The position numbers and the translations under genes were made by a program. Below are positions 33,435 through 46,003 of a stretch of DNA of 64,000 nucleotides, piece by piece. This stretch comes from Utricularia gibba. Lineage: Eukaryota; Streptophyta; Magnoliopsida; Lamiales; Lentibulariaceae. The DNA lies in NCBI GenBank assembly GCA_002189035.1, contig CM007991.1, positions 992,001 through 1,056,000 of the forward strand, read 5' to 3'. Positions within the stretch are counted from its first letter, which is position 1, and each line of letters starts with the position of its first letter. The notes under the pieces are model-generated. The model had not been told where the DNA came from. It did not search any database and was given only the letters and a program-made list of their open reading frames with translations.

Positions 33435-36099
33435 TCAGCCAGAATTCTCACCGCCATCAAGAAGCGCTTCTGCTGCTGAATCCAGATCTTGTGGAAAGAA
33501 GACTCTGCACAGAATATGTACAAGACAAAGAGAGGCAGTATATCATGCCCATGTTTCTGATACGGCGACAAAACATGAATGCACAGGTGGTGTGGAGTTC
33601 AATCTCCAAAAGTGGCGTGCAAGCACAAGGGGAAAAGAAACAACCACTGCTGAATGGATCATGGAAATTTCTGAAGTATTCATTTCTAGGCAAGGGGAGG
33701 TTAAAGTGAAAAGGGAGAAAGGAAAGTAGTACCTGCATGTATTGTGGTACAAGGTTTTGCTGAGATGATTGAGATCTGAAATGCCTTTACACCCAGCTAT
33801 CACCTCCAATACTTGCCTTTTGCACAGAATTTTGTAAACAAGGGAAAGGTTATTACATTTGCACAAAAAGGTTCCAAGGCAACAAAGTGCATCAAGGTTA
33901 AGGAGCATCTTTGAAGACTCAAGTTTTATATCTGAAGCTAGTTTTCAAGAAATGGGAAGGCTGGTGCTAGTCATGCTTAATTTCTTTTTTTTTTTCGATG
34001 TTGGTCTTCGTTCATCGAAGTTACCTATGCATTCTTCAAGGTTTCTTTAGCAGTCAATAAATATGTTGTATTCTCACGGATGAAATAATTTTTTCCCCCT
34101 TTTTAGTTAAGTGCAAAATAGTAGACTCACCGCACCAAACATGGCTCGTTCCGGCCTTTGACAATGCATTCTGGATCATGCTTTTCCTTCTTCTTAGAAG
34201 GCCACGAAGATTTCACAAAGCCAATCCCCGCATGAGTGTTCTTGATTTCGCAGTATGGGGAATCCGTTTCAATCATCATTCTTTCAAGAGGAATTCCTTT
34301 GACAACATCAAGGTTCTCCGCAGTCTTAAGAGAGCATCCGTTGATTCCTGTAAAATGAAAGGCTTCAACAACTTTTAAAGAGAAACACAAATGTAAGGAC
34401 AGAAAAATCAAAATCCATAAGATTTACCAATGAAAATATTATTGAATGACAGAAGCTGATCACGATCTTCTGCGCTGCCGGTAAAAGAGTGAACAACCCC
34501 TGAGCAGAACCTGGATGCAGAATAAGTGGGAACCAGATATAAGCATACATAAAATCATAAAATATGTATTGAAAAAGAGTAAAATCAAAACCCATGTCCA
34601 AGCTTCTCTCGAAAAATCTCAGTTTTTTTCAAAAAAATTATCTCCAGTGATTCAAATCAAAATTGGCAAATATCAAAACTCATCATGTCTTCAATCTTAC
34701 ACATGCTTGTTATGCTCTAGAATGTTGCAGAAATCCTCTGCAGCAGCACGCATATGGAGAAACATTGGCAACTTTGTGGCATATGCAATTTCAAATTGCT
34801 TCGTAAAATACCTTGTTTCACACATAACCAAGAGGAAGAAATTAGAGCTGGCATCATTGGAGCTTCAGCAGCAACTGGAAAATGAAATTAACTTATAACA
34901 TACTTCCTTTGAATATCAGCAGAACAGAAGTGAAGACGATCATAGTCTAATCCACATTCTCCAATAGCCACCACCTTGCTTAAAATGATATTGGCATCAA
35001 ACGTAGCTTCCAGTAAGATCAAAGAAATTGCATAATGTGACACTTTCTACATGACAATATAAGCATACTTTTCCTTTGGCAATTCCCTCCTTAGCTAATG
35101 ATAAAAGAGCCTGTACATGTCCTTCCGGATCTCCACTCTCTTCAAATTCCTGATCAGAAAGTGCATCAATCTATTAAGATTCACACATTGATTGGCATAA
35201 AATTCAACTGCATCAATCTATTAAGTTTCACACATTGCATCTTGTTGGGTGCACACCAACCGTGCAGAAGAGCCTAGCTGCAAGCAAATTGAAAGAACAT
35301 GCATTAGCAAAGTACCAAATTTTATATAATGGAGCACTCTAAACAAGCGCCAACACCCATTTATTTGAATAACATTACATGAAAAATGCAGTACCATCAG
35401 TTTGGGCAATAGCAAGTGCTTCCCTGGACTCTTCGAGAGAACCACCAGTCACCTGAAATTGATCACAATAACAACCTTAAATACTCATAAAACCAAATGG
35501 TATACATGAAAAAAAGGGCAATATCATTAGTTGAGTGCTGCCCATCGCCTCATCACCACAATTTCTCATGATAATTGCCATACTTATGATGAATAATAGA
35601 TAGTTCTCTAGTTTCCATCATACTTGGCATCGTCCCAATGCATTTCCCCAAGAGTTAAAATCGAGTACATACATTTGCTAAACCTACAAATTCTTAAACT
35701 TCACAGAGGAAAACAAAAAAATTAAAAGCATGAAATGCGTAAGCCACAGAATTTTACAATAATTCTCTCCACGCCCGCGCTCCAGGCCCGGCTTAACACA
35801 GCTGCAATATCGGCGGCATGATAACGCTTGCCATGGTACACTCCCTTGAACATACCATCTGATAAATGTCCAAAATTTAACACGAAAAAGCATCAAATAT
35901 AACCAACACAAACATCTCCCACACATCTTACCTGTGAAATTAACCGCAATATCTGCAGTAAACAACAACAAATCGATGTGAAAAAAACACCGTATAAACA
36001 ATCATAGACAACAAAAACCTCAATAAAAAAAAAACTAGCTTCAGCGCGCCGGTAGCGGCTCTACTTGCCAATCATTCGCACGCCGCCGCCACGCGCCAT
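33435..36099 (-). CDS. TatD-family deoxyribonuclease (TATDN1-like)
   Basis: TatD enzymes are metal-dependent DNases with a TIM-barrel amidohydrolase fold. About nine or more short exons are visible. Exon 1 (36069-36099, [10 protein letters not shown]) ends in a non-canonical GC donor (GCAAGT) and joins DIAVNFT (35932-35952) and [20 protein letters not shown]. Then come [42 protein letters not shown] (metal-site Glu), [14 protein letters not shown] (His), [12 protein letters not shown] (His) and the [15 protein letters not shown] segment with the conserved IETDSP Asp. The C-terminus is [18 protein letters not shown], stopping at 33435. The order and motifs match eukaryotic TATDN1. The intermediate exon borders are approximate. 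No lesion is seen. Confidence 0.87.
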
Positions 36100-36450
36100 G
36101 TAGGAAGATCTACCCAGTCAATCAAGAAAATGAAAAAAGTTGAATGTTTTTTTTTTATTACATCTAATAATATTATTAATTAATTGATATAAATATCGAA
36201 TATTACTATGATATTAAATTGGCACCATATATTTAAATTTGGAACGGAATATTTCCAAAATTAGCCCAACACCCTGCCTGTCCAGGTCACGCAAATGGGT
36301 ATCTATTTTGGTAATTTACATTGTCACTTACTCCAATTGTAGACAAAGGGCATTAATTAGGGATTAAGTAGCCGTACAGAATAATAGAAATGTATTACTA
36401 TATGTACTTAGCCGGCCGTCCTCCCCTTGCAATATCCGCGCACCATCACC

Positions 36451-37089
36451 ATGGCGGAGTCGGAGAAAGAAATGGAATGCTACCACAGCCGCCACCGCCA
36501 ATGCCGCCGCCGGAGAAAAATCCTAGTGCTGGCCGGAATTTCGATATTAGTGGCCGCCTCGCTCCTAGCCTTCCTCATCACATGGCTCGTCCTCCGGCCG
36601 ACAAAGGTTCAGTTCCTCCTCCAGGACGCCACCATCTTCAGGCTAAACGTCCCCGCCCCGAACGTCCTCTCCCTGACTCTCCAGCTCACAATCTTCGCCC
36701 GTAACCCGAACAGTCGAATCGGGGTTTACTACGACGACATCGACGTCTACGCCGCCTTCCACGGCCAGCAGGTCACTATATACACCGAGATACCGCCTGT
36801 GTACCAGCCGCAAAAGGGGTACAACGTCTGGTCCCCGTTCCTTTACGCCGAAAATCTTCCGATCGCGCCGTTTAACGGCGTGACGATCAGCGAGTACTGC
36901 GCTGCTGGCAGCGTCCCATTGGATATTCATATTGATGGCCGCGTCCGGTGGCGCGTGGGCATCTTTATCTCCGGCTGGTACCACCTCCACGTCTTCTGCC
37001 CCGCCGTCTTCCCCATCGGACACCCCGGCGGCGTCAATGGCACGGCGATGAAGTTTCAGCTGGATGAGAGGTGCAGCGTAAGCGTTTGA
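36451..37089 (+). CDS. NDR1/HIN1-like (NHL) LEA2-domain membrane protein
   Basis: NHL proteins are plasma-membrane proteins linked to pathogen response and membrane-wall contact. The single exon gives 212 residues from MAESEKEMECYH. An in-frame ATG at 36427 would add eight residues, but the Kozak-like context and short acidic start favour 36451. A basic cluster (RHRQCRRRRK) precedes one transmembrane helix at about residues 24-48. The LEA2 domain has the hallmark NPNSRIGVYYDDIDVYAAF, followed by the NHL pattern (PFLYAENLPIAPFNGV; DGRVRWRVG). No GPI signal is evident. It is convergent with nothing nearby and stands about 350 bases from the divergent TatD start. Confidence 0.9.
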   Translation: MAESEKEMECYHSRHRQCRRRRKILVLAGISILVAASLLAFLITWLVLRPTKVQFLLQDATIFRLNVPAPNVLSLTLQLTIFARNPNSRIGVYYDDIDVYAAFHGQQVTIYTEIPPVYQPQKGYNVWSPFLYAENLPIAPFNGVTISEYCAAGSVPLDIHIDGRVRWRVGIFISGWYHLHVFCPAVFPIGHPGGVNGTAMKFQLDERCSVSV

Positions 37090-38198
37090 CAGCCCTTCAA
37101 TTTTCAATTACCTAAGAATAAATTATTCCATTTTATTTGGAATATTATATTAATATTTATAATTCCCTCCAATGTTACCTTGGCCACGTTGCAAGGATTA
37201 CACCTTCAGCCTTCATCTTTCTTTCTTCCGTACAAAATTACTCCGAAATGTTTATTTTTTATTATAAAATAATAATAATTGAGAATGGAAATCGACTTTA
37301 GGTTAATTCTACTGCAATTATAAGCAATAGGTTTATAGGCTAGAGGCTCATGATTCAGGGCGTAGGCAACGACCTTTAATGCAACATTATTGGACTTTGT
37401 GTTTCTGTTCATAAGACTTTATCAATGGGATCCGGGGGGCCCGCATTTGGCTACCAAATTCGTAGAATAATTTAATTAATAATATATTTGAATTATTTTT
37501 ATTTAAATAAATAACTATAAAAGTTTATTTAACAAATAGATTATTCATGTATATTTAAAATAAATAATTCATAATAATTAATATAATTTTTTTTCCATTT
37601 CATTAATAGATTTTACTTATTTAATTAAATTAATCTAGAAAATAAGTTTTGAAATATTTAATTCATAAACTTACCAGTTGATGGAATTAAGAGAATAGAA
37701 GTTTAAATTATATTACATTTAATAAAAGAAGATTTTACTTAATCCCATGATGGAAGATTTATTTAAATCTATATTCTACTTAATTTATTTAATTTCGAAT
37801 GTTTTAGTTCATAAATAAAAAATCTATTAAATAAGTAATAATTTTACATCACATGTATCTAATCTCAAATAAATTAACACTTTTTTATCCCAATTCCCTC
37901 ACTACAAAAACCCTAAAATCGATCATGATTCAGTTTTGGGCCAAACAGAAATGAAACCTTCCTCCAAAGATTAAAGGAATTGGGCCTATTTAAGGGATAT
38001 GACAGAAATAGCCTCAACCTTCATTTATGCAATTCTACTTTTACCCCTTTCTTTTTCATGTGCATTTTAAGTTAATATGCCTTGAGAACACAAGCACCAT
38101 GCCAAAAGTATGAGCAACAGAATACACTTCATTTGCTTATTGAGAATGTGACATTAGGTACCTCATGCAAAAAACAGTCCCAGAAGAGAAACTCCTGT
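37090..38198. other. AT-rich spacer between NHL and BAS1 genes
   Basis: About 1.1 kb, very AT-rich between 37440 and 37860. It includes 3' untranslated sequence of both flanking genes. No gene is seen. Confidence 0.5.
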
Positions 38199-39803
38199 TC
38201 AGAGTGCAGCAAAGTATTCCTTGCTTCCCTTGGGGTCAGGCTTCATGGACTTGTCACCTGGTTTCCATCCGGCCGGGCAGACTTCATCTGGGTTATCTTG
38301 AACATATTGCAGAGCCTGGGAAAACAATGCATATACAGCCATCATAAGAGATTATGAAGGTGAATGAGATGAAGAGGAAGGGAGTGTACTTGGAGTGTTC
38401 TAAGAGTTTCGTCGACGCTCCGGCCGATTGCTAAGTTGTTGATGGTAGAATGCTGAATGATACCCTCCTTGTCGATGATGAAGAGACCCCGCAATGCGAT
38501 GCCCTGAAATATGAGAAGTGGATGAGTATATTTGGAGTTGATTGTGTTGATACATTTTTGTATTGCAAAAGCTTCATGATCAAGGTTCTGGGTGGCAATG
38601 GAGCCAGTTTGAACCTGATCAGGGATCAGTACGCCGAAGGATTTTGAAACCGACTTGGTCACATCTGAAACTAGAGGGTATTTCAGATCGCCCAGTCCAC
38701 CGGATTTCCTGTCTGTTTGAACCCATGCAAGGTGGGAGAACTAGAGAAGAGTTTGTAAGAAAGAGAGCCATGATTAGAGGTTCTCCAAAAGAGTGACAAT
38801 AGCAATTGAGGATGATCTTCTGCTGACCATAGAATGCAGAAAAGAGAATAAAGGACTAAAAGCAGCTGCAGATTGTAAGCTACACTTACCACGCTGTCTA
38901 TAGAGACACCCAACACTTCGGTATTCAATTTCTCAAATTCTTCATAACGATCACTGAAAGCAGTAATCTCTGCAACGCAGAGGAACAAAAAGAAATGATT
39001 AGAAGCAAGTTAACATAGATTCCATTGGCGGTTCTGGTTTCAATCTCACCTGTGGGACAAACAAAGGTGAAATCCAGTGGGTAAAAGAAGAGGATTACAT
39101 ACTTTTTGCCCAAATAATCAGAGAGATTAACCTGCAAAAAGTATGCATAGTGTACTTGTATCAGTTGCAATACGCAGGAGCCTCTCTAAGCATAGCACAA
39201 GAAAATGAATTCCTCGAAAATAACAGCACAGGAGTCCCAAACTAACCATTCAACGATTCAAATCGGTACATAATTAAGAAGCAACACATCTATATTTAAT
39301 AATAATGGCACCTTAATGAACTCCTGATCAAAAACTGCCTCAGCTTCAAAATCTGGAGCCTTGTTTCCCACCAGTGGTAGTTCACTCTGCATAACAAAGT
39401 AAAGATAATGAAAAAAACCATTCTCGCCTCTTCCTCAGTACATTATTAAAAAAAATCATCTTTCAGGCACATCAAGATAACGTAATTCCAAAAAAACAGT
39501 AAACCAAAAGTTTCGCACAACCGCAGCATATAAATCAGATCTACATAAACCCCACAACCAGGGAGGGTCAAGAATGGAAGTGGAGTAACTTACAGCTCGA
39601 ACGATCAAACTGCGGCGCCTGGCGGAGGAAGCAACCTTGGAAGACAATGAGCGAGGGAAAGAGGCGCCACCGGAGAATGACGAGCCAAAAGCAGCGGAGA
39701 GAGGAGAAACTGATTTCTTGATAGGAATGCGGGCTTTTGGGTTGAGGCTCGAGTTAGATGAAACTAATGCAGACATCGGAGCGGCAAAAGCAGAGGAAGC
39801 CAT
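38199..39803 (-). CDS. BAS1: 2-Cys peroxiredoxin BAS1, chloroplastic
   Basis: Reduces H2O2 and alkyl hydroperoxides in the chloroplast stroma, using NTRC or thioredoxins as electron donors. Seven exons are visible. Exon 1 encodes a Ser/Ala-rich transit peptide of about 65-70 residues ending near RRSLIVRA. The mature protein follows: [46 protein letters not shown] (peroxidatic Cys), [51 protein letters not shown] and the C-terminal [10 protein letters not shown] (resolving Cys). It ends [10 protein letters not shown] before the stop at 38199-38201. The GGLG and C-terminal YF motifs, which confer overoxidation sensitivity in eukaryotic 2-Cys peroxiredoxins, are both present. The gene looks fully functional. 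Confidence 0.95.
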
Positions 39804-40169
39804 GGCTCATCCAAAACCACAACACTCGACGGAGAACGAATGAATGGCGACGCTCTCAAGCTCGCTCCTGAGTGGTGCCGTGGTGTGGGATTTTGAGAAC
39901 ATTGGGATAACGTAAAACGACGCCGTTTTCTTTAGACTTTCTATTTCCATATTTTTTGGTAGAAATCCGGAAGAAAAAAATAATAGTAATAAAAGGAAAG
40001 CGTCTTTAGGGCTAGGTGTTTTTTTCCATCATACGACATACAAGGGCAGTAGGTTCCAACTCTGACCGGGTTACAGGATCCGGAGCATAAGGATTCCGTT
40101 ATTGTACAACATGGTAAAGCGCTTGGCCATCCATAGAAAGAGATCACCGTACAATGTACATGAGCAGCG
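39804..40169. other. Short spacer between BAS1 and D-LDH genes
   Basis: BAS1 promoter and 5' leader plus the 3' untranslated end of the D-lactate dehydrogenase gene. No coding content is seen. Confidence 0.5.
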
Positions 40170-43100
40170 TCACATGCAGACATGTGGAGGTATAAGCTTT
40201 CCCGGATTCATGATGTTATTGGGATCCAATGCAGTCTTGATCTTCTTCATTGTCCTCAGGGCTTCTATCCCATGCTCCTTCTCAACATACTGAAAGAAGT
40301 GCAGTAAAAACAATAAGCATGGCGCTGTTCGTCTCATCAACATCTTAAGCCAAGCCAGTGGAAATGGATGGAGGCGGGTGGTAGTTCGAGTTACCTTCAG
40401 TTTACCTGTGCCGACTCCGTGCTCGCCGGTGCAAGTTCCTGTAATGAACACCAAGAATAAGTAATGGTTTTGGTGAATGATGATGGTTGATGAGGCTTCT
40501 GGCAATGAGGGAAGAAAGGGGAGATGAGGAGAGAAGTACCTTCCAGGTCCAGAGCAGCATGGACCATGAAATGGCTCAATCTCTCAGCTTCCTTGCATTG
40601 TGCGTTGTCATTAGGATTGAAGAGGATCACCGTGTGGAAGTTCCCATCACCAGCGTGAGCGATAACAGTGCTGTTACAGGATAATATGCATAACAGGGCA
40701 CGTGAATTATCACATGAAGAAACAAAGAGTTCTTGCTTTAGTGGGAAACAGCATACATACCATAGTAAGGGGGAAGAGTCAATTTCTTTCTTGGATGCTG
40801 AAATGAGGTCAGCGAGGCGCGACAGTGGCACGCATACATCCTGTAATATGCGAAATGTGAAACAGGTAACAGAGTGCAGGAATAATCAACGAAGGGCAGA
40901 ACTTAGTGGTATGCATGCAATGACAATGGAGGGCAAGTTACAACGATGCTAAGAGCCACGTACCAAAGCTTACCGTAGTCATTGCTTCACAATCTGGTTT
41001 CAAGGCAAGGGAAGCCCAAAGTGCTTCTTTTCTCATCTACCATAGCCGACAGACGATAGAAAATCAGAGCACTACATTTGCGTTGCAAGTAAAAAATTAC
41101 AAGACTCGTTCTTTTCGCTGTACTTACCCTCCAGAGCTCCTTTTTTGCCTCAGGATCTTCCTTGAATACAAAATCAGATCCGTTATGCTCAGAAACTATC
41201 TTTTGAACTATAAGGGTCTGTTCACGAGAGTAAGCTTCTGCAAATGTCCAAATTGAGACACCATTATCAACCAAAAGTCATTAGCCAGAATTAGAGATGG
41301 CAATGCTGTAAAACAAATAGATAACTGCTATACAAATAAAAGTTAATATGTGTGCTATCAATGGCGAAAGGAAAAAGAGAAAAGTAAGTATCACCTGTGC
41401 CAATAAATTCAAACATCAAAGTTGGGAATTCAGGAAAATTTTTCCCGTTGGCATAGTTGATAGCCCTCACTTGAACTTCATCCAGAAGTTCAACCCTTGA
41501 TACCTTCAATATGGACCACATTACAGAAGTTTCTTGCTACGAGAACTTCAAGAATATTGATCAACAGAGTTAGGAAAGCTACAGATTTCCATACCTGTAT
41601 TCCAGACATCATGGTAGCAATAGCAACATCCGCTGCATCTTTGATGGTAGGAAAGCTACACATAGCCACCTAAAAAAGACTGCATCCAGATGACACGAGA
41701 CAGAAATCCAAACATGCATCCAGGTGACACATTATATAAATTTTAATGGAATTAGCTCTTTTATCAATTATTAGTGACGGAAAACAAGTTTAAAGTGGAT
41801 GAAGTTTCTCCCCTGATACGAGAAAACAGTTTCATTCATTCATAAAGTAAGACAAAATTACCACAGAGTATTCAGGAATCCTTTGCAGACGCAATGTGAC
41901 TTCTGTTATGACTCCCAATGTTCCCTCGCTGCCGATGAATAAACGTGTTAAATCGTACCTGTGAAATAAAACACCTTGACTTGAAGACATCCTTCAAATT
42001 GTGTTCAATGCCCAAAACATGAAATAAGCAGTACAGAGACATCACCAATGCCACAGAGAACAATGCAATGGAACGTCTAAGCAATGTACACAAGAAAAAC
42101 TCCAGGAGATCCATATAGATAAGGGGTAATAACACATCAATATGCTGGGTTTTGAGCATATAGCTTACCCTGAGGAACTTTTTCGGGCACGAGAAGCGGT
42201 CTTAACAACATCTCCATTGGGAAGAACAGCCTGAGAGAAAATAGGGATCATGAGCACCATCTGATTGATGACAAATGCACGTGTTAGGTATCACAAACCT
42301 TAAGACTGATAACATTTTCGCGCATCGTACCGTATCTGCATGAAACAATGACTTGGGTAAAACTCCATTCAAAAGACAATGGAAAAAGCTGATGCAAAAG
42401 ACTACATACTGGAAAGTCTCTCAAACTAGAATAAGCTACAATCTTCTATTAAATGACACATAAAACTAATGCAAGTCTCCTGCATGCCAGTTACCTCACA
42501 GCCAAAGAACCAGAACAGCGAGTAGCACACATTCCACCTATGGTTGCCCCAGGTCCTGAAAATTGGTTTTGATGATTAAGTAAACCGGAACTGGCTAAAA
42601 AGATTAAAAAAATAAAACTCATAATAATCCTTTTAGGACATGCTAAAATTCCATAGACAAACTTAATAACATCACTAAGCTAGATGAAAAAAGGTTCCCA
42701 GGATCTTTGAAGAGAAGAATAAAATCAGGAAACTCGCCTGGGTCCAAGGGGAAGAATAAACCATAAGGTTGAAGATATTCATTTAGCTCCATCCACCCAA
42801 TCCCAGGTTCAACGACAACATCCATGTCCTTAATATTTAATGCTTTGACATGCTGTGGTTGAGCATTTTGAGAGAACTCGATGTCAGAATAGGTTGTCAC
42901 TAAAACACAGCAGCACAAAATTCATCATTTTATGCACGTTTAGGAGTTGGAGCCGTGAGAAACGAAAAATAAAAAAGATAAAAAAACATGCCGTAGTGCT
43001 TCACAGATATTCATACATTCATGTTTGACATGTCAACGGAAACTCCACCATTAGGACACAAGGTATGACCTTCAATTGAAGTAGCTCCACCATAAGGTAC

Positions 43101-44135
43101 AATAGGTACCTATCATAGTAATTATCATGGCATTTTACACCTTAGATATACATGATGTATCTTCAAAAAACCGTGAAAACGACACACACACAACAAACCT
43201 TGTTCTTGTTACAGGCTGCTACTACCTTAGACACCTCCTCCTCGGACCTAGGTATATTGAGAAGCAAATATCAGAAAGTAATAACTATTTCAAAACCCGA
43301 GTGCTCGTATTTTCTCCTTAAATTGCCTTAAAAGCTGGGAAAACGATTAGTTTTACCATCAATCTTATCACTTACAAGGATCCAATTCACAGAAATTGCA
43401 CAAACTGCAGATTTTATCTCATTACATATAAGACCTTGTGCCATACAGAAATATGCGAAGATCAACATGTGCAAGAAACAATAGTGAAATTCGGAGTAAG
43501 AAGCCAACAAAACCTTGGGTAAACAATTACATCTGGGATGTTCACTGCCTTGTGAAAGCTGTGTTGCGGCTTCCCGTGGAAGTACCTTTCGTCATAATCT
43601 AGAGTTATGTTACCCTGTTGGAAACATCATATTCCATCATCTTTTTTACATACCATTCCCAGCAGCATTATGGTAGACCAAAAACCTTACAAATGGCCCT
43701 GAGTTCTTCAATAAGCGATTTTGACACTTCCGCGTAAGAACCCTTCACCAAATACTCCGTGCTAACTTTCCCTCCTGATGTATCATCCCTAACGCACCAC
43801 GCAATCAGAAAACATTCCACATTCGAAATTTGAATAATAAAAAAATGGTAATCCAAGAAACTTGACCCTTACGATTGATCAAGATTTACTGATTCACAGT
43901 AGGCTGTGCCGTTATTTCCATATGAATAGCAACTCAATGATCCCGCGGAGACGGCAAGAGCTAAGGGAAGCAAGGATGAGGCCCAAGATGAACCCAGAGG
44001 ACTCCTCGAAGTTTTTTCCGTTTCTTTAGTGACAAGACTTGAAAAACCCGCTGTCCGCTGTTCTGCAAGAAAGCTTCTAAGTTTTGGGTGAATGTATCTG
44101 ACGGACGAACGAAAGCGAGAGAAGAAGGCAGCCAT
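40170..44135 (-). CDS. DLD: D-lactate dehydrogenase (cytochrome), mitochondrial
   Basis: FAD enzyme of the GlcD/VAO fold that oxidises D-lactate and passes electrons to cytochrome c, completing methylglyoxal detoxification after glyoxalase II. The many-exon gene starts [18 protein letters not shown], an Arg-rich mitochondrial presequence, followed by a hydrophobic stretch. An in-frame ATG at 44168 adds eleven residues. The FAD-binding region shows [59 protein letters not shown] and [17 protein letters not shown]. The C-terminal FAD-oxidase domain shows [16 protein letters not shown] and [12 protein letters not shown], and ends [12 protein letters not shown]. All recognised blocks are in frame within exons with GT-AG borders. 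Arrangement and motifs fit the single-copy plant DLD. Confidence 0.93.
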
Positions 44136-44504
44136 TGTCGAAGAGCTTGGAGCCGGAAAGACAGTCACCCTTTCGTGCCAGGTGGAGAAAACAAAAACGG
44201 AAAGGGAAACAAATCCCTGAAATGAAATATCTTTGTTTTATAATTGTAATTATTTATCAAAAACAAATATGTTGCATTGCCAATTTTACCCCCATCATAT
44301 TCCTTATCTAGTTTACCACCAATCAGGTCGAAACGATGCCACGTGTACGGTCGCGATCATCTGACCACGCCATGGACAATTCACTAGGTTGGACATGATG
44401 CAGGAAGCGTACGGACAAAACAAAACGTGAAGTAAAAAAAGATGGCTCATCATCATACTGGTTTTTTCTGAAGCAGATGATGACTGAAGAAGGTGAGAAG
44501 CCAA
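44136..44504. other. Spacer upstream of D-LDH
   Basis: D-LDH promoter and leader sequence. It joins the degenerate LOTUS unit that lies 3' of the NYN gene. No gene is recognised. Confidence 0.4.
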
Positions 44505-44657
44505 CTCAGTGGTGATAGCATCTGATACATTTTCCCGGATATCGATGAGCTTCGTAGCACCATACCCAGAACAACACGAGGCCGCCGGAAATGCTCTGCA
44601 TATTCCGCCGGAAAAAGAGACAGACAAACGCAAAAAACCACCGGACACTTTGAGCAA
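44505..44657 (-). pseudogene. Degenerate third LOTUS (OST-HTH) unit
   Basis: About 50 residues from LLKVSGGFLRLS to YGATKLIDIRENVSDAI align without gaps to the last LOTUS unit of the adjacent NYN protein (LLKLSGGRLPLD to YGAKKLINLVEMISDDI). It is separated from that protein by its stop codon and about 110 bases. Just before LLKVSGG the related frame meets TGA and a shift. It therefore appears to be a former C-terminal LOTUS repeat that now lies in the 3' untranslated or intergenic sequence. An unrecognised splice variant that includes it is possible. Confidence 0.6.
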
Positions 44658-44770
44658 CTCAATGAGTTAGCATAAGTGCTTCTAAGAAGTTCTTCATTGA
44701 TACAGCAAACAAGGAACATGCCACGAAAGAGAAAGCACAGAGGTCCAACACAACTCTTTCCTGCCGGATC

Positions 44771-46003
44771 TTACTTCGTTCGGCGTGACCGAGGGCAAAC
44801 GGCCCTGTTATTGTAACGCCTTCTAATGACGATATCATCTGATATCATTTCAACAAGATTGATTAGCTTTTTAGCCCCGTATTCGGAAGCAACAAGGGGC
44901 CGTTGGAAAAGTTTTGCATATACTTTCGGAACTTTGTCAAGTGGCAGACGCCCACCTGACAACTTGAGCAACTTCAAAACTTGGGACTTCAAAGCTTTTA
45001 TATCCCGTGGCTGCTCAGGCATCCCAAGGGAACAAGAAGGCGGCTCAGTTGACGCAGACCGAAGAAGGTAGGCGGCCTTGTTATCGTTTTTTCCTGTAAT
45101 GCCGATGGCATCAGAGAACTTTTCCAACAGTTGGATGAGCTTTTCAGCCCCGTACTCAGAATAAGTAAGGGGTCGATGGAAAAGCTTCTTGTATTCATTT
45201 AGGATATCGTTCAGAGGCAAACAACCATCTGCTAGTTCCAGCAACTTCACCAGCTGGCACTTCAACTTATCTATGTCTCCTTGCTGCACAATAGTTGCTT
45301 CGCTCTTATCAGTAGAAGGCTGATCTGTAGCTGATGTTCCAGGTAAGGAAGATGAGATCTTAGCTGATTGAGAAGCTTCAGAACTGAGAGAAGTGGTCTT
45401 TGAACTACAGCTGCTTTCAGATAGAGATTTTGGTTCTTCTTGAATTTCCACGCACTTTTTGACAGAAGAACAACAAACCTGAGCTGGAATGTAACAGGGG
45501 ATCACAAAACCTTTCCCATGAGCCAAACTCGGCCAATCCCAAACGAATCTGCCGGGATTCCTCAGTGCAGATGAAACACGAACGCCTGTTGGAATGACAA
45601 GAATCACATTGTACCCACGCTGGCCCAAAATATGAAGTGTGGGAGCAAAATCAGCATCTCCGGTTATAAGCATAACAGATGATGGAGGACGGTTGTCTAA
45701 AGCGAAAAGGAACATGTCGACCAAGATTGCCTTATCTGCTGCTTCTTTTCGATTGTTTGGGACATCAACAATCTTGACTCCAGTTCTGTAGAAGCATTCT
45801 CTAAATCGTGTCGAGAAGGACACTAAGTCAGCAAATGCTGAAAACAGGGTGACTTCTCCCTCGATCATGGCATTGTTTTTTATGGCCGTCCTGATGTTAC
45901 CAGACACATCTTCAGGCAAAACATCACTAGGCACACCACAGTTCTCTATATCCCAGAAAATCCCTATGGGGCCTTTTACCGAACGCTGATCGGGTGCAGA
46001 CAT
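44771..46003 (-). CDS. NYN-domain protein with two LOTUS (OST-HTH) repeats, MARF1-like
   Basis: The single exon gives 410 residues. The N-terminal NYN/PIN-like domain (about residues 10-160) shows the acidic metal-site motifs GIFWDIENCGVP and LITGDADFAPTL, with DVPNNRKEAADKAILVDMF between them. Such domains are often endoribonucleases, as in animal MARF1/limkain-b1. After a Ser-rich linker come two LOTUS/OST-HTH units: LKCQLVKLLELADGCLPLND to GITGKNDNKAAYLLR, and LKSQVLKLLKLSGGRLPLDK to IRRRYNNRAVC. LOTUS domains bind RNA (G-quadruplexes) or helicases in other organisms. The function in plants is not settled, so RNA processing is inference. A decayed third LOTUS unit lies just downstream (44505-44657). 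Confidence 0.85.
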   Translation of the reverse strand: MSAPDQRSVKGPIGIFWDIENCGVPSDVLPEDVSGNIRTAIKNNAMIEGEVTLFSAFADLVSFSTRFRECFYRTGVKIVDVPNNRKEAADKAILVDMFLFALDNRPPSSVMLITGDADFAPTLHILGQRGYNVILVIPTGVRVSSALRNPGRFVWDWPSLAHGKGFVIPCYIPAQVCCSSVKKCVEIQEEPKSLSESSCSSKTTSLSSEASQSAKISSSLPGTSATDQPSTDKSEATIVQQGDIDKLKCQLVKLLELADGCLPLNDILNEYKKLFHRPLTYSEYGAEKLIQLLEKFSDAIGITGKNDNKAAYLLRSASTEPPSCSLGMPEQPRDIKALKSQVLKLLKLSGGRLPLDKVPKVYAKLFQRPLVASEYGAKKLINLVEMISDDIVIRRRYNNRAVCPRSRRTK

